A stretch of DNA of 64,000 bases from contig NZ_FNIN01000003.1 of NCBI RefSeq assembly GCF_900104045.1, forward strand, positions 1-64,000, read 5' to 3'. The notes beneath the pieces were generated by a model, which was not told where the DNA came from, searched no databases, and saw nothing but the letters and a program-made list of their open reading frames with translations. Numbering within the stretch: position 1 is the first letter of the stretch; every line of letters begins with the position of its first letter. Position numbers and translations under genes: made by a program. Positions 53,300 through 63,090 of the stretch are shown here, one piece after another. Source of the stretch: Desulfonauticus submarinus (lineage in GTDB: Bacteria > Desulfobacterota > Desulfovibrionia > Desulfovibrionales > Desulfonatronovibrionaceae).

Positions 53300-54238
53300 A
53301 TGAACTTTTCTCGCCAAAAATTACCCCAAACTCTTCCTGAAAAATCATTAAAACTAAAAACGAACAAAGGTGGCTATCCTCAAATAAAAGATAGCCTTAG
53401 CTTATATTTAAAAGAAATTAATAATTTTCCTATACTCTCTCCAGAAGAAGAAATAGAACTAGCCAAAAGATATCATGAAAAAAATGACCAAGAAGCTGCC
53501 TTTAAGCTTATTACATCTAATCTTCGTCTAGTAGTAAAAATTGCTATGGATTTTCAAAGAAGATGGATGCAAAATATCTTAGACCTCATTCAAGAAGGCA
53601 ATATTGGGCTTATGAAAGCAGTCCAAAAATTTGATCCAGATAAAGGAATTAAATTCTCATACTATGCATCCTTTTGGATAAAGGCCTACATTTTGAAATT
53701 TATTATGGATAACTGGCGGATGGTAAAAATCGGAACAACCCAAGCCCAAAGAAAGCTCTTTTATAACCTAAACAAAGAAAAACAACGCCTAGAAGCAATG
53801 GGTATTGTGCCTGACGCGGAAACCATTTCTTCAAACTTAAATGTCTCAGAAAAAGAAGTCATAGAAATGGGAAAACGAATGGGACAACAAGACCTCTCTC
53901 TGGATATGCCGTTAAATGATGATGAAGAATTTACTCCTCTGCATGTCATTCCCGCATTAGAAGGAACTATTGAAGAAAAACTTTTTCAAGAAGAAACCGC
54001 CAATATTCTTCAAGAAAAATTAAAAACACTCTTGCCTAAGTTAAATGAAAAAGAAAAAGACATTCTAGAATTAAGACTACTTGCAGAAAATCCTTTAACC
54101 CTAAGAGAAATTGGAGAAAAATACGGAATTACTAGAGAAAGAGTACGCCAAATTGAAGCTAGATTACTCCAAAAAATCAAAAAACACTTAAAAGAAGAAA
54201 TTTCTGACTTTTCTAAGGATTGGATTTTAGATGCATAA
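53300..54238 (+). CDS. rpoH: RpoH-type (sigma-32) heat-shock sigma factor
   Basis: A 312-residue group 3 sigma-70 protein. Region 2 is ASFWIKAYILKFIMDNWRMVKIGTTQAQRKLFYNLNKEKQRLE; the QRKLFxNL segment is the RpoH box. Region 4 is LTLREIGEKYGITRERVRQIEARLLQKIKKHL. RpoH directs transcription of chaperone and protease genes. It overlaps the HD-domain gene by 8 nt. Another alternative sigma is possible, but the RpoH box argues for this assignment. Confidence 0.88.
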   Translation: MNFSRQKLPQTLPEKSLKLKTNKGGYPQIKDSLSLYLKEINNFPILSPEEEIELAKRYHEKNDQEAAFKLITSNLRLVVKIAMDFQRRWMQNILDLIQEGNIGLMKAVQKFDPDKGIKFSYYASFWIKAYILKFIMDNWRMVKIGTTQAQRKLFYNLNKEKQRLEAMGIVPDAETISSNLNVSEKEVIEMGKRMGQQDLSLDMPLNDDEEFTPLHVIPALEGTIEEKLFQEETANILQEKLKTLLPKLNEKEKDILELRLLAENPLTLREIGEKYGITRERVRQIEARLLQKIKKHLKEEISDFSKDWILDA

Positions 54239-54977
54239 GATATTTGAACAGTTAAAAATAGAGGCTAAAAAAATAGCAAGCCAAAATATGCCTAAATTTT
54301 ATACTCTTTTTGTAAAAGAGCAAAGACAATCTCATGCATTTTTCTTTGATAATCCTTTAATATATAGATTGCGAGAAGATGTTTTACCTTTTTTGCTAGA
54401 CAAAACAGGTCATGGCATTGACCATGCTAAAAAAGTAGCTATTGATGCAAGCACGCTCATCCTACTAGAATGTAAAAAACTACCTCAAAAAACAGTAAAA
54501 AGACTGTTTCTTTTAGCTCAAATAGCAGGCCTACTCCATGATATTTGCAGATATGAACCCAATCATGCTCAAAAAGGAGCAGAACTAAGTTTAAAAATAC
54601 TTGAAGAATATCCTTTGGATACAGTGGAAAAGCAAAGTATTGCCTTTGCTATTCAAGAACATGAGGCATTCTCTTCTCAAAAACAACCAAAGGATGAATA
54701 TCAAGAAATAATTAGTGCTGTATTATACGATGCAGATAAATTTCGCTGGGGGCCAGATAACTTCACAACAACTTTATGGGAAATCTCTACTACAAAAGAA
54801 TGGTCTCCACTAGACTTAAAAAACAAACTTCCTCAGGCATTAGACTTTATTTCTAAAATAAACACTACTTTTCGCACCAATACTGGCATGCACTTTGGTC
54901 CAGAAATAATTGAGTGTGGTCTCAATATTGGGAAATATATGTATCAAACTCTCAACCAACTGGAGAATTATGCGTAA
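54231..54977 (+). CDS. HD-domain phosphohydrolase
   Basis: A 248-residue soluble protein with the HD metal site: GHGIDHAKKV, then LLHDICRYEPNHAQKGAELSLKIL (the HD pair), AIQEHEAFSS and LYDADKFRWGPDN. These motifs place it among HD hydrolases acting on nucleotides or phosphate esters; the substrate is not predictable. It is coupled to rpoH (8-nt overlap) and to the TPR lipoprotein gene (8-nt overlap). Confidence 0.85.
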   Translation: MHKIFEQLKIEAKKIASQNMPKFYTLFVKEQRQSHAFFFDNPLIYRLREDVLPFLLDKTGHGIDHAKKVAIDASTLILLECKKLPQKTVKRLFLLAQIAGLLHDICRYEPNHAQKGAELSLKILEEYPLDTVEKQSIAFAIQEHEAFSSQKQPKDEYQEIISAVLYDADKFRWGPDNFTTTLWEISTTKEWSPLDLKNKLPQALDFISKINTTFRTNTGMHFGPEIIECGLNIGKYMYQTLNQLENYA

Positions 54978-56631
54978 ATTAATACTTTTTATTCTAACTA
55001 TATCCTTATGTTTCTCCTGTGCTAAACAGGTAAATAAAGCTACCTCCTCTTCCCAACCTCTAACACCAAAAGCGCAAAAAATATATACATTTCTTAAATT
55101 TTGGAGGCTAGAGGAAAAAGGTTTATTTGAAGAAGCAAAAAAACAAGCTGATAAATTACTATCTCTTGCACCATGTCCCTATGTTTACTTAGAAGTAGCC
55201 AACTTTTATTGGAGAAATTTAAAATTTGAAAAAGCCCGCAACATCTTAAAACAAGGGATTCAAAAATGGCCAAAAGAAAAGAATCTTTACCTCTCTCTTG
55301 CTAAATCATATTTAGCAGAAAAACGTTTTCAATCAGCCCAGACCACTCTTGAAACTTATTTGCAACTCTGCCCCAAAGACTATTCTATTTATCCTGAAAT
55401 TGCTGCTATTTATATAGAAACAGAAAACTATACCAAGGTAATAGATTTACTTCAAAAACTTCCTGCTTCTCAACACACTAAAATAACTCTCTATTATTTA
55501 GGACGAGCTAACTTTGAACTAGGAATGGCTTTAAAAGCTGAAAATTATCTAAAAAAAGCCTTAAAAAAGGATGAAAACTTTTTTCAAGCATGGGCAGAGT
55601 TAGCTTATATTTATGAAAGTACAAAAAGATATGCAGAAGCAGAAGAAGTATACTCAAAACTTCTTCAAGAAGAAAACAATAATGAACAATTAATTTTAAG
55701 ACTTATAAAGTTAAATCTAAAGTTAAACAATTCTAAAAGAGCACTTAACTTCATCAAAAAATATAATTTATCTTTAGATAATAAATTAAATGCTGTTTTA
55801 GATTTCATAGATTATAAATATTACAACATAGCAAATAAATTATTGGATGATATTGTAAAACAAAATGGATATTCAGATAGGATATACTTTTTCTATGCTT
55901 TATTATACTATGAAAAAGATAAAAATATAGATAAAAGCATTTATTGGCTAAACAAAATAGATAAAAAAAGTAAATATTATAATAGAGCTCTGAAATTTAA
56001 AATCCAAATGCTACTAGATAGTAATAAAATTAAAAAAGCTAAAGAAATTCTCTCTAAAGCTTTATCTTTTTTCCCTAAAGACAAAGAGTTTGTTATTCTT
56101 GAAATAAATCTTTTTGAACAAACCAACCAATATAAAACAGCCTTAAAAAAAATCAACAAATATCTTCAGATATGGCCTAAAGAAAAAGAATTACTATATC
56201 GCAAGGCTTTAATTCTAGAACACTTAAAAAAACGGGAGCAAGCTCTTAGGTTAATGCAGAAGGTAATCTCTCTTTATCCAGATTATGATCCAGCTCTAAA
56301 TTTTGTAGGCTATATTTTAGCAGAAGAAGGTAAAGACTTGGATAGAGCAAAAGTCTTAATAGAAGAAGCTCTAAAACTTGATCCTGAAAATGGATATTAT
56401 CTTGACTCCTTAGCATGGGTTTATTTTAAACAACAAAAATATCAAAAAGCATGGAAAATAATCCAACAAGCGGTAGACAAAGTAAAAGATGATCCTACCA
56501 TTTGGGAACATTATGGGGATATAGCCTTTAATCTAAGGCTATTTAACAAAGCCAAACAAGGATACGTTAAGGCCTTAAAATTAAAACCAAATAATCTAAA
56601 ACTTAAACAAAAATTAAAACAATTAAAATAA
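54970..56631 (+). CDS. TPR-repeat lipoprotein
   Basis: A 553-residue protein. MRKLILFILTISLCFSCAKQ is a lipoprotein-type signal with the lipidated Cys at about residue 17; the lipobox is not ideal. The rest is a string of tetratricopeptide repeats, with clear examples in YLGRANFELGMALKAENYLKKALKKD, WAELAYIYESTKRYAEAEEVYSKLL and YLDSLAWVYFKQQKYQKAWKIIQQAVDKVKDDPTIWEHYGDIAF. It is probably an outer-membrane assembly or scaffold protein. I start at ATG 54970, which opens the signal peptide and has GGAG upstream, rather than at 54910 inside the HD gene. A LolB-like gene follows. Confidence 0.85.
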   Translation: MRKLILFILTISLCFSCAKQVNKATSSSQPLTPKAQKIYTFLKFWRLEEKGLFEEAKKQADKLLSLAPCPYVYLEVANFYWRNLKFEKARNILKQGIQKWPKEKNLYLSLAKSYLAEKRFQSAQTTLETYLQLCPKDYSIYPEIAAIYIETENYTKVIDLLQKLPASQHTKITLYYLGRANFELGMALKAENYLKKALKKDENFFQAWAELAYIYESTKRYAEAEEVYSKLLQEENNNEQLILRLIKLNLKLNNSKRALNFIKKYNLSLDNKLNAVLDFIDYKYYNIANKLLDDIVKQNGYSDRIYFFYALLYYEKDKNIDKSIYWLNKIDKKSKYYNRALKFKIQMLLDSNKIKKAKEILSKALSFFPKDKEFVILEINLFEQTNQYKTALKKINKYLQIWPKEKELLYRKALILEHLKKREQALRLMQKVISLYPDYDPALNFVGYILAEEGKDLDRAKVLIEEALKLDPENGYYLDSLAWVYFKQQKYQKAWKIIQQAVDKVKDDPTIWEHYGDIAFNLRLFNKAKQGYVKALKLKPNNLKLKQKLKQLK

Positions 56632-56640
56632 AATAAATCT

Positions 56641-57381
56641 GTGAAGATAAAATTTTTAATAATTCTGTTTACCTGCTTTTTATTATCTTTTTCTTGTACG
56701 GTTAAAAAAGTAAGAAAAATTTCTACGTTAAGCGTATGGGAAAATTTTATATCTCATCAAAAACAGCTTAACACTATTAATTCGTTTCTTTTAAAAGGAG
56801 CTGTACATATACGCGATAAAAATAAAAAACATCGTCTTATATATACTTGCTTTGGGAAGTTCAATAAAATTATTCGTTTTGATATATCATCTTCATTAGG
56901 GCAAACTCTTTCTATGTGGCAAGTTACTCCTCATAATTTTTTAGTATTCTTTCCTTATGAGAAAATAGCTTATACTTCTAACAATCCTAATTTAGAACTA
57001 ATAAAACTTGGATATCCACTGCCCTTTAATTTAAACAAAACTGTTGAGTTATTATTAGGAAAAATAAGTATCATTACAAAACCAAGGTCAATATTAATTG
57101 AAAATAACACAATTAAGTATATTTTTAACGACAATAATATCAACTCTCTAACTATAAATCACAACGGCACAATAAAAGAGTTGGTTTTACAAAATTATAA
57201 GATTAATTTTTTAAAATACAAAAAAATAAGTTCTTTCTATTTACCAAGTAAAATATATATATATGGTCCTAAAGACTTTTTTCTTAAAATATATCAAAAA
57301 AAAATAAAACCTACATTCAAACTTGACAAAATTGAACTAACTCTTCCAAAAGAAGTACAAGTTTATCAAGTCGTAAACTGA
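56641..57381 (+). CDS. LolB/DUF4292-like outer-membrane lipoprotein
   Basis: A 246-residue protein starting at GTG with signal FLIILFTCFLLSFSCTVKK (lipidated Cys at about 19). The remainder is beta-rich and fits the LolB/LppX half-barrel: SFLLKGAVHIRDKNKKHRLIYTCFGKFNKIIRFDISSSLGQTLSMWQVTPHNFLVFFPYEKIAYT, then LPFNLNKTVELLLGKI. LolB-type proteins accept lipoproteins at the outer membrane. Identity is by pattern only. It lies 9 nt after the TPR lipoprotein gene. Confidence 0.65.
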   Translation: MKIKFLIILFTCFLLSFSCTVKKVRKISTLSVWENFISHQKQLNTINSFLLKGAVHIRDKNKKHRLIYTCFGKFNKIIRFDISSSLGQTLSMWQVTPHNFLVFFPYEKIAYTSNNPNLELIKLGYPLPFNLNKTVELLLGKISIITKPRSILIENNTIKYIFNDNNINSLTINHNGTIKELVLQNYKINFLKYKKISSFYLPSKIYIYGPKDFFLKIYQKKIKPTFKLDKIELTLPKEVQVYQVVN

Positions 57382-57388
57382 GGTTAAT

Positions 57389-57721
57389 ATGTTAAAAAAA
57401 GTAAAAAATTTATTCATAATTTATTATGTAGGCGTGCGTATTTGCTTTAGTGAAATTGCTTTAAGTATCCTAAAATGGTTAAAAAAAATCGAACTAACAC
57501 AGCTACAAAAAAGGCTAAACATAGAATATACTCTCTTGGGTAAAGAGATAAGTGAGCTTAACACCTTAAATAACCCAATTATAACCCTACATCTTGAACA
57601 AATAAAATTTTTAAAAAAAGAAATAGAATTTTTAAAAAAAGAACATGAAGCGCACATTAGCCATCTTTTAACTGCCAGAAAAACAAAAATAAGTTATTTT
57701 ATAGATTCAAATTCTAAATAA
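57389..57721 (+). CDS. Small helical coiled-coil protein, unknown function
   Basis: A 110-residue protein with a hydrophobic first third (LFIIYYVGVRICFSEIALSILKWL), possibly membrane-associated, and a heptad-like coiled coil after it (LQKRLNIEYTLLGKEISELNTL, LEQIKFLKKEIEFLKKEHEAHISHLL). I do not recognise a family. It sits 7 nt after the LolB-like gene and 15 nt before rpiB, so it is likely real and co-transcribed. Confidence 0.6.
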   Translation: MLKKVKNLFIIYYVGVRICFSEIALSILKWLKKIELTQLQKRLNIEYTLLGKEISELNTLNNPIITLHLEQIKFLKKEIEFLKKEHEAHISHLLTARKTKISYFIDSNSK

Positions 57722-57736
57722 GGAAAGGAGAATACC

Positions 57737-58177
57737 ATGGAAAACAAAAAAATTCTTGTCTTTGGATCAGACCATGCTGGAATAAACCTAAAAAGAACCC
57801 TAATGGACTTCTTTCATCCAGAATTTGAAATACTTGATGTTGGGACAAAAGAAACAAGCAGCTGTGACTATCCTGTATATGCCAGAAACCTATGTGTAAA
57901 AGTGCTAGAACACCAAACACTAGGAATACTGATCTGTGGAACAGGTATTGGAATGAGTATCACAGCCAATAGGTTCAAAGGGATTCGCGCAGCTCTATGT
58001 ATTAATGAATATATGGCCATTAAAGCAAGAGAACATAATGATGCTAATGTTCTTTGCTTAGGAGAAAGAGTTGTAGGCGTAGATCTAGCTAAACACATTG
58101 CCTCTGCTTTTATAAAAACTAAATTTGCTGGGGAAAGACATCTTAAAAGAATCGAGTTAATAGAAAAGCTAATTTAA
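57737..58177 (+). CDS. rpiB: Ribose-5-phosphate isomerase B
   Basis: A 146-residue RpiB/LacA-type isomerase. GSDHAGINLKRTL near the start, CGTGIGMSITANRFKGIRAAL with catalytic Cys67, and EHNDANVLCLGERVVG are diagnostic. It interconverts ribose-5-phosphate and ribulose-5-phosphate. The binding site AAGGAAAGGAG is strong. Confidence 0.95.
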   Translation: MENKKILVFGSDHAGINLKRTLMDFFHPEFEILDVGTKETSSCDYPVYARNLCVKVLEHQTLGILICGTGIGMSITANRFKGIRAALCINEYMAIKAREHNDANVLCLGERVVGVDLAKHIASAFIKTKFAGERHLKRIELIEKLI

Positions 58178-58240
58178 ATACTCAGGAACACTATCTTAAG
58201 GTGCAAGGAGAAAAAAGAAATTAAAAGAGGGGATAAAAAA

Positions 58241-58316
58241 TGGTGGGCTACCAAGGACTCGAACCTTGAACCAACGGATTAAGAGTCCGCTGCTCTACCA
58301 ATTGAGCTAGTAGCCC
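58241..58316 (-). tRNA. tRNA-Lys(CTT)
   Basis: A 76-nt cloverleaf including encoded CCA. The acceptor stem is GGGCTAC against GTAGCCC. The anticodon loop CTCTTAA lies at 58279-58285 with anticodon CTT (58281-58283), and the T arm GGTTCGAGTCC is standard. It stands alone, convergent to rpiB. The 3' end is followed directly by a T-run (TTTTTTATC), which may end transcription. Confidence 0.97.
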
Positions 58317-58334
58317 AACCAACGAGCTAAGTTT

Positions 58335-58361
58335 TTTATAGCTTATAAAAACTATTGTCAA
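58335..58361 (-). promoter_or_regulatory. Promoter of tRNA-Lys
   Basis: Minus-strand perfect TTGACA (58356-58361), 15-nt spacer, TATAAA (58335-58340). Transcription would begin about 12 nt before the tRNA 5' end. The spacer is short, but both boxes are strong and correctly placed. Confidence 0.65.
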
Positions 58362-58460
58362 CCAAAAAATAAATTTTTAATATAAAATAGAAATGCAAAA
58401 GGATTAAAAGATATTTATCGTTAGGATATTATTTAAAAAATCAAAACTAACAAAAATCTT

Positions 58461-60254
58461 ATGCAACTATCTAAATACTCCAATCTTAATAAAAATAAAA
58501 AAATTTTAAGTCTATGTATTCTTTTTTTAATTTTTTTCTTACAGGTTCAAAATATTTTTCCTCAAAAACTTAAACCTTATAAATTTAAATCATCTATTTA
58601 TTTTTCAACACAATCCAAAAACAACATTTTTGTTTTTTGGATAACGCCTAAAAAAAACTGGCATTTTTATGCCCCTAGTAAAGGGGATCATCAGCAGTCT
58701 ACGCGTATAACTGCTTATATAGATAATATACAACTACCTGTTTACTATCCACCTGCCTCCTATATTCCTAATCCTATAGATCCTCGTGAATCAATTGCGG
58801 TGTACAAAAATGCAACTCCTTTTTTTATTATAATACCTTCTTCTCTTTTATCAAAAAAACTATACCTCCATCTAAAATTACTATTATGCTCTGCAACCAA
58901 ATGCTTTCCCCTAGAACAAAATATTGAATTTACTTTAAAATATCCTAAAAAAAAGATTCCTTCCTCTCTTCAAAGTATTCTCTCTAGGTCTAAGCCCAAG
59001 ATGTTCTTCAAAGCACAACCTTCTCTCCAAGTTTATAAGCAACTTCCTAAATTTTCTCCTCAACCTATTTTTCCTCACTTAGAAACCAAAAGCCTAACTC
59101 AAGCAATTCTATTTGGTTTTTTAGCAGGACTTATTTTAAACCTAATGCCTTGTATACTACCTGTAATAGGTCTCAAATTAAGAGCTTTTCAAAGCATTTT
59201 AACTCAACAAAAACAAATAAAAATATTTAAAACCCATAACTTCTTTTTTATTTTAGGTATCTTAACCTATTTTTCTATATTAGCCCTATTCTTGGCTTGG
59301 ACCAAAGTCTCGTGGGGAGAAATTTTTCAAACTCCTAAGTTTATACTGGGAATCTTATTTTTTATCTTTATTTTAGCTCTTTCGATGTTTGAATTATGTC
59401 AGCTACCTATGCTAAATCTTAGCAAACCAAGCCCACACTTAAAAACAGAAGCTTTCTTAACAGGACTTTTTATAACCCTTTTAGCAACGCCATGCAGTGG
59501 CCCTCTACTTGGCGGGGTATTAGCTTGGACACTTAACAATTCTCCTTTAATAACGTTTATTGTCTTTATAAGCATAGGAATTGGTTTGTCTTTCCCATAT
59601 ATTATTATAACTTTTTATCCTAACCTTATCATCTTTTTTCCAAAAACTGGAAAATGGAATCTTTTGTTAGAAAAAATAATTGGATTTTTACTTCTAGCTA
59701 CTTGTATATATTTACTATATCTACTTCCATCATTATTTTTATTTAAAACATTGATAGTTTTATTAACTATATCATTTCTTTTATGGATATACAAAAATTT
59801 CTTAATTAATAATAGTAACCATATTATCAAATTTTTATATAAAATATTATTTGTAATTTATTTGATGACATCTATATTATGGATATCTAACATAAATAAA
59901 AATGATAATATTTGGACAACTTACAAAACTAATACCTTTCTAAATATCATCGGTAAAAAACATATATTAGTAGATTTTACAGCAAACTGGTGTCCAACAT
60001 GTAAGGTATTAGAAAAAACTGTTCTAACAAAAAAATTTATAAGAAAATTACATAAACAATATGATATTATCACAATTAAGGTGGATTTAACTACTAATAA
60101 CATTGAAGGAAAGCAGCTTTTAAATGCTCTAAATAGCCAAAGCATTCCATTGGTGGCTTTTTTCCCTAAACAAAATCCCTTACGACCTATAATATTTAGG
60201 GATGTATTTACTCAAAAATTGATAGAAAAAACTCTTAGCAAATATTTCAAATAA
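58461..60254 (+). CDS. dsbD: Thiol:disulfide interchange protein DsbD
   Basis: A 597-residue protein with all three DsbD domains. After a signal helix, the periplasmic alpha domain (about 35-190) has VFWITPKKNWHFYAPSKGDHQQSTRI. The membrane domain of about eight helices carries the redox cysteines in LAGLILNLMPCILPVIGLKLRAF and LLATPCSGPLLGGVLAW. The C-terminal thioredoxin domain has DFTANWCPTCKVLEKTV (Cys511, Cys514). It carries electrons from cytoplasmic thioredoxin to periplasmic thiol proteins, possibly including the TlpA-like protein at 50206. Confidence 0.93.
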   Translation: MQLSKYSNLNKNKKILSLCILFLIFFLQVQNIFPQKLKPYKFKSSIYFSTQSKNNIFVFWITPKKNWHFYAPSKGDHQQSTRITAYIDNIQLPVYYPPASYIPNPIDPRESIAVYKNATPFFIIIPSSLLSKKLYLHLKLLLCSATKCFPLEQNIEFTLKYPKKKIPSSLQSILSRSKPKMFFKAQPSLQVYKQLPKFSPQPIFPHLETKSLTQAILFGFLAGLILNLMPCILPVIGLKLRAFQSILTQQKQIKIFKTHNFFFILGILTYFSILALFLAWTKVSWGEIFQTPKFILGILFFIFILALSMFELCQLPMLNLSKPSPHLKTEAFLTGLFITLLATPCSGPLLGGVLAWTLNNSPLITFIVFISIGIGLSFPYIIITFYPNLIIFFPKTGKWNLLLEKIIGFLLLATCIYLLYLLPSLFLFKTLIVLLTISFLLWIYKNFLINNSNHIIKFLYKILFVIYLMTSILWISNINKNDNIWTTYKTNTFLNIIGKKHILVDFTANWCPTCKVLEKTVLTKKFIRKLHKQYDIITIKVDLTTNNIEGKQLLNALNSQSIPLVAFFPKQNPLRPIIFRDVFTQKLIEKTLSKYFK

Positions 60255-60349
60255 ACTTTTTATAATGTGTTGATTTTACATGCTTTTTAAAAAACTTGAT
60301 TTATGTCCTTCAACTATCTACACCAACGCAAAAACCAGGTAATATCCTT

Positions 60350-61888
60350 GTGAATATTCAAAAGAAACATAACGTATCTCTAGCTAAAAATACTTTTATT
60401 GTAGCTTCTATAACCTTATTGAGCCGTATTTTAGGCTTTCTTAGAGATTTATGTCTTGCTATAATTTTAGGAGCTGGGCCTGAAGCAGATGCTTTCTTTG
60501 TTGCCTTTAGAATACCTAATTTATTGAGAAGGTTATTTGCTGAAGGCTCTCTTAGTATGGCCTTTATTCCTGTCTTTACCAAAACTAACTCTAAATATGG
60601 TAAGGAAAAAGCCTTTTTAGTTGCTCGCTCTCTTCAACTCTGGCTTCTTATTATTTTAGGTTTTATTGTAACAATTGGCATTATATGGGCATCTCCTCTC
60701 GTAGGAGTCATTGCTCCTGGGTTTAAAGATAAACCAGAAATTTTTAATTTAACCGTAAATCTTACTAGAATCTGCTTACCCTATATTATTTTTATTTCTT
60801 CAGTGGCCCTTTATATGGGGATACTAAACTCTTTTGAACACTTTTTTTTCCCAGCCTTAGCTCCTTGTGTATTGAACATTACTTTAATTGGAGCTGCTCT
60901 TATTGGCTATTCTTTTAAATTTCCCATAAGTTATTCTTTAGCTATAGGCGTATTTTTTGCGGGAGTACTGCAAGCTCTTAGCCAATTTCCTATTCTTAAA
61001 AAACATGGATTTTCACTTAAAGGACCTATCAATCTGTTTTCTGAAGAATTAAAGAAAATATTTTTTCTTATTCTTCCCACTATTTTTGGAGCCGCAATAT
61101 ATCAAATCAACATTCTTTTAACTACTCTATTGGCCTCATTTCTGCCTCAAGGTTCTATTTCTTATCTCTATTATGCTGATAGATTAGTCCAATTTCCCTT
61201 AGGAATATTTGGAATTGCGATAGGTACAGTTGCCTTACCGTCTTTTAGTCTTTTGTTAGCTCAAAAGAAATGGAGAGAAGTTGAAAAATCGCTTTCTTTG
61301 GCTATTAATTTAAATTTATTTATTATTTTGCCTGCAGTAGCAGGTTTAATTGGATTTTCTAATCCTATAATAAAATTACTCTTTGGTCATGGATCTTTTA
61401 CTGACCAGGCTGTAACTTCTACAGCTTATGCTTTAATAGCCTATGCTGTAGGACTACCAGCATTTTCTCTTACTAAAACCCTAGTTTCAACTTTTTATGC
61501 TTTTGAAGATACTAAAACCCCTGTATATTCAGCTTTTTTAAGCCTAATTTTAAATATTAGTTTAGGTTTTTTACTGATGCAATACATTCAACATATTGGC
61601 CTTGCCTTAGCTGTATCTATTGCTTCTTGGGCAAACATTGTTTTTTTAATCTATAAACTCCGTCAAAAATTAAATTTCTCATTTGATTTAAAAGAAATAT
61701 CTATCTCTTTTTTTCTAAGTCTTACTATTTTATTGATTGCACACTGGTTAAGAAAGTTTAGTCTATGGTCACTAACAACAATTCCCTTGATTGCTATAAA
61801 TTATTTAATTATATCCTACTTTTTTAAAGCTAATTCTGCGAAATTAATTGTCTCCACTTTTATTCAAAATATATCTAGGAAGAGGTAG
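60350..61888 (+). CDS. murJ: Lipid II flippase MurJ
   Basis: A roughly 512-residue protein of the MviN/MurJ family with about fourteen membrane helices. The start LAKNTFIVASITLLSRILGFLRDLCLAIILGAGPEADAFFVAFRIPNLLRRLFAEGSLSMAFIPVF is diagnostic. It moves lipid II across the inner membrane for wall synthesis. I choose GTG 60350, which begins just before the family's first conserved block and has AGG upstream. A TTG at 60296 would add 18 residues that do not look like the family. Confidence 0.93.
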   Translation: MNIQKKHNVSLAKNTFIVASITLLSRILGFLRDLCLAIILGAGPEADAFFVAFRIPNLLRRLFAEGSLSMAFIPVFTKTNSKYGKEKAFLVARSLQLWLLIILGFIVTIGIIWASPLVGVIAPGFKDKPEIFNLTVNLTRICLPYIIFISSVALYMGILNSFEHFFFPALAPCVLNITLIGAALIGYSFKFPISYSLAIGVFFAGVLQALSQFPILKKHGFSLKGPINLFSEELKKIFFLILPTIFGAAIYQINILLTTLLASFLPQGSISYLYYADRLVQFPLGIFGIAIGTVALPSFSLLLAQKKWREVEKSLSLAINLNLFIILPAVAGLIGFSNPIIKLLFGHGSFTDQAVTSTAYALIAYAVGLPAFSLTKTLVSTFYAFEDTKTPVYSAFLSLILNISLGFLLMQYIQHIGLALAVSIASWANIVFLIYKLRQKLNFSFDLKEISISFFLSLTILLIAHWLRKFSLWSLTTIPLIAINYLIISYFFKANSAKLIVSTFIQNISRKR

Positions 61889-61890
61889 AA

Positions 61891-63090
61891 ATGGATACAT
61901 TTATTCCTTTAAAATTTTTTACTTATAACTGGGAAAAAGGGCTTAATCCAGATTCGATAATCACACCACCTTATGATGTCTATGGACAAAAACAAAAAGA
62001 AATATTTGCCCAAAAAAGCTCATATAATTTTGTTCACTTAGATCTTCCTCAAAGCTATTTAGAAGCTAAAAACTTACTTTTAAACTGGATTCAAAATGAA
62101 ATTCTTATTCAAAGTCCTGCTCCTTGTTTTTATTTAATGAAAACAAACTATAAAATAGGACAAAAAAAGCTAACACGTTGGGGAATATTTGGAGGATTAA
62201 AACTATCTCCATTAGGAGAAAAAAATATTTTTCCTCATGAAAAAACATATCCCAAAGCAAAGCAAGATCGTCTAAATTTAATGGAAAAAACCTCTTCTCA
62301 ACTCAGTCCAATCTTTGGAGTTTATGCAGATAAAACTCTCTTTTTAACACACTTAGGAGAAACAATAGAGGAAATATCTCCTATATTAACCTATAAAGAA
62401 AATGAACAAATAGAACATATCTTATGGAAAATACCAAAAAAATATAACCAAGAAATTAAACTTTTTTTCCAAAAACAAAAGTTTTTTATAGCAGATGGAC
62501 ATCATCGATATGAGACAGCTCTGGCTTATAAACAAAAAAAAGCCAAGCCAGGGCCATGGGATTATATCTTTATCTATTTAAGTAATATTACCTCTCCTGG
62601 CGTTGAGATACTTCCCTATCATAGGATGTTAACTTGGGAAGAAAAATTTAATTTTCAAAAAGTCATTCATTCTGCTCAAGAACTATTTGAAGTTAAAGAC
62701 TTAACAGAAACAGGTAGCAATCCTATTGCAAACAATTTTGACTTTATTTTAAAGCAAAAAACAAATCAATTTGGCTTTAAATTCAAAAAACCTAGAACAA
62801 ATTATTTTTATAATTTAAGTACTTATCTTTTAGATGAATTTATTTTAAAAAAAGAACTTAATTTAAATGAAGAAAAAATAAAAACAGGTAATTATATAAA
62901 ATACACACCTTTTTTAGAGGAAATTGAAGAGAAATTATCTCAAAATAAAATCCAAACAGCCTTTTTAGTAAAAAAAGTTGATCCAGAACTATTTCAATCA
63001 ATTGCACTTAGCAATAAACTTATGCCAAGAAAATCTACTTATTTTTACCCAAAAGTACCTAGTGGATTATTATTTTACTCATGGATTTAA
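61891..63090 (+). CDS. DUF1015-family protein
   Basis: A 399-residue cytoplasmic protein of the DUF1015 (PF06245) family. It has FIPLKFFTYNWEKGLNPDSIITPPYDVYG at the start, then NFVHLDLPQSY, TRWGIFGGLKL, PHEKTYPKAKQDRLNLM, the strongest family block FFIADGHHRYETALAYKQKK, LPYHRML, and MPRKSTYFYPKVPSGLLFY at the end. Function is not established. It starts 2 nt after murJ with AGGAAGAGG and overlaps the methyltransferase gene by 10 nt. Confidence 0.88.
   Translation: MDTFIPLKFFTYNWEKGLNPDSIITPPYDVYGQKQKEIFAQKSSYNFVHLDLPQSYLEAKNLLLNWIQNEILIQSPAPCFYLMKTNYKIGQKKLTRWGIFGGLKLSPLGEKNIFPHEKTYPKAKQDRLNLMEKTSSQLSPIFGVYADKTLFLTHLGETIEEISPILTYKENEQIEHILWKIPKKYNQEIKLFFQKQKFFIADGHHRYETALAYKQKKAKPGPWDYIFIYLSNITSPGVEILPYHRMLTWEEKFNFQKVIHSAQELFEVKDLTETGSNPIANNFDFILKQKTNQFGFKFKKPRTNYFYNLSTYLLDEFILKKELNLNEEKIKTGNYIKYTPFLEEIEEKLSQNKIQTAFLVKKVDPELFQSIALSNKLMPRKSTYFYPKVPSGLLFYSWI

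Noticed and set aside
53300-54238. Assignment of the sigma factor as RpoS or a primary sigma factor
   Set aside because: The QRKLFxNL segment and overall length fit RpoH; the long region 1 and spacer of RpoD are absent.
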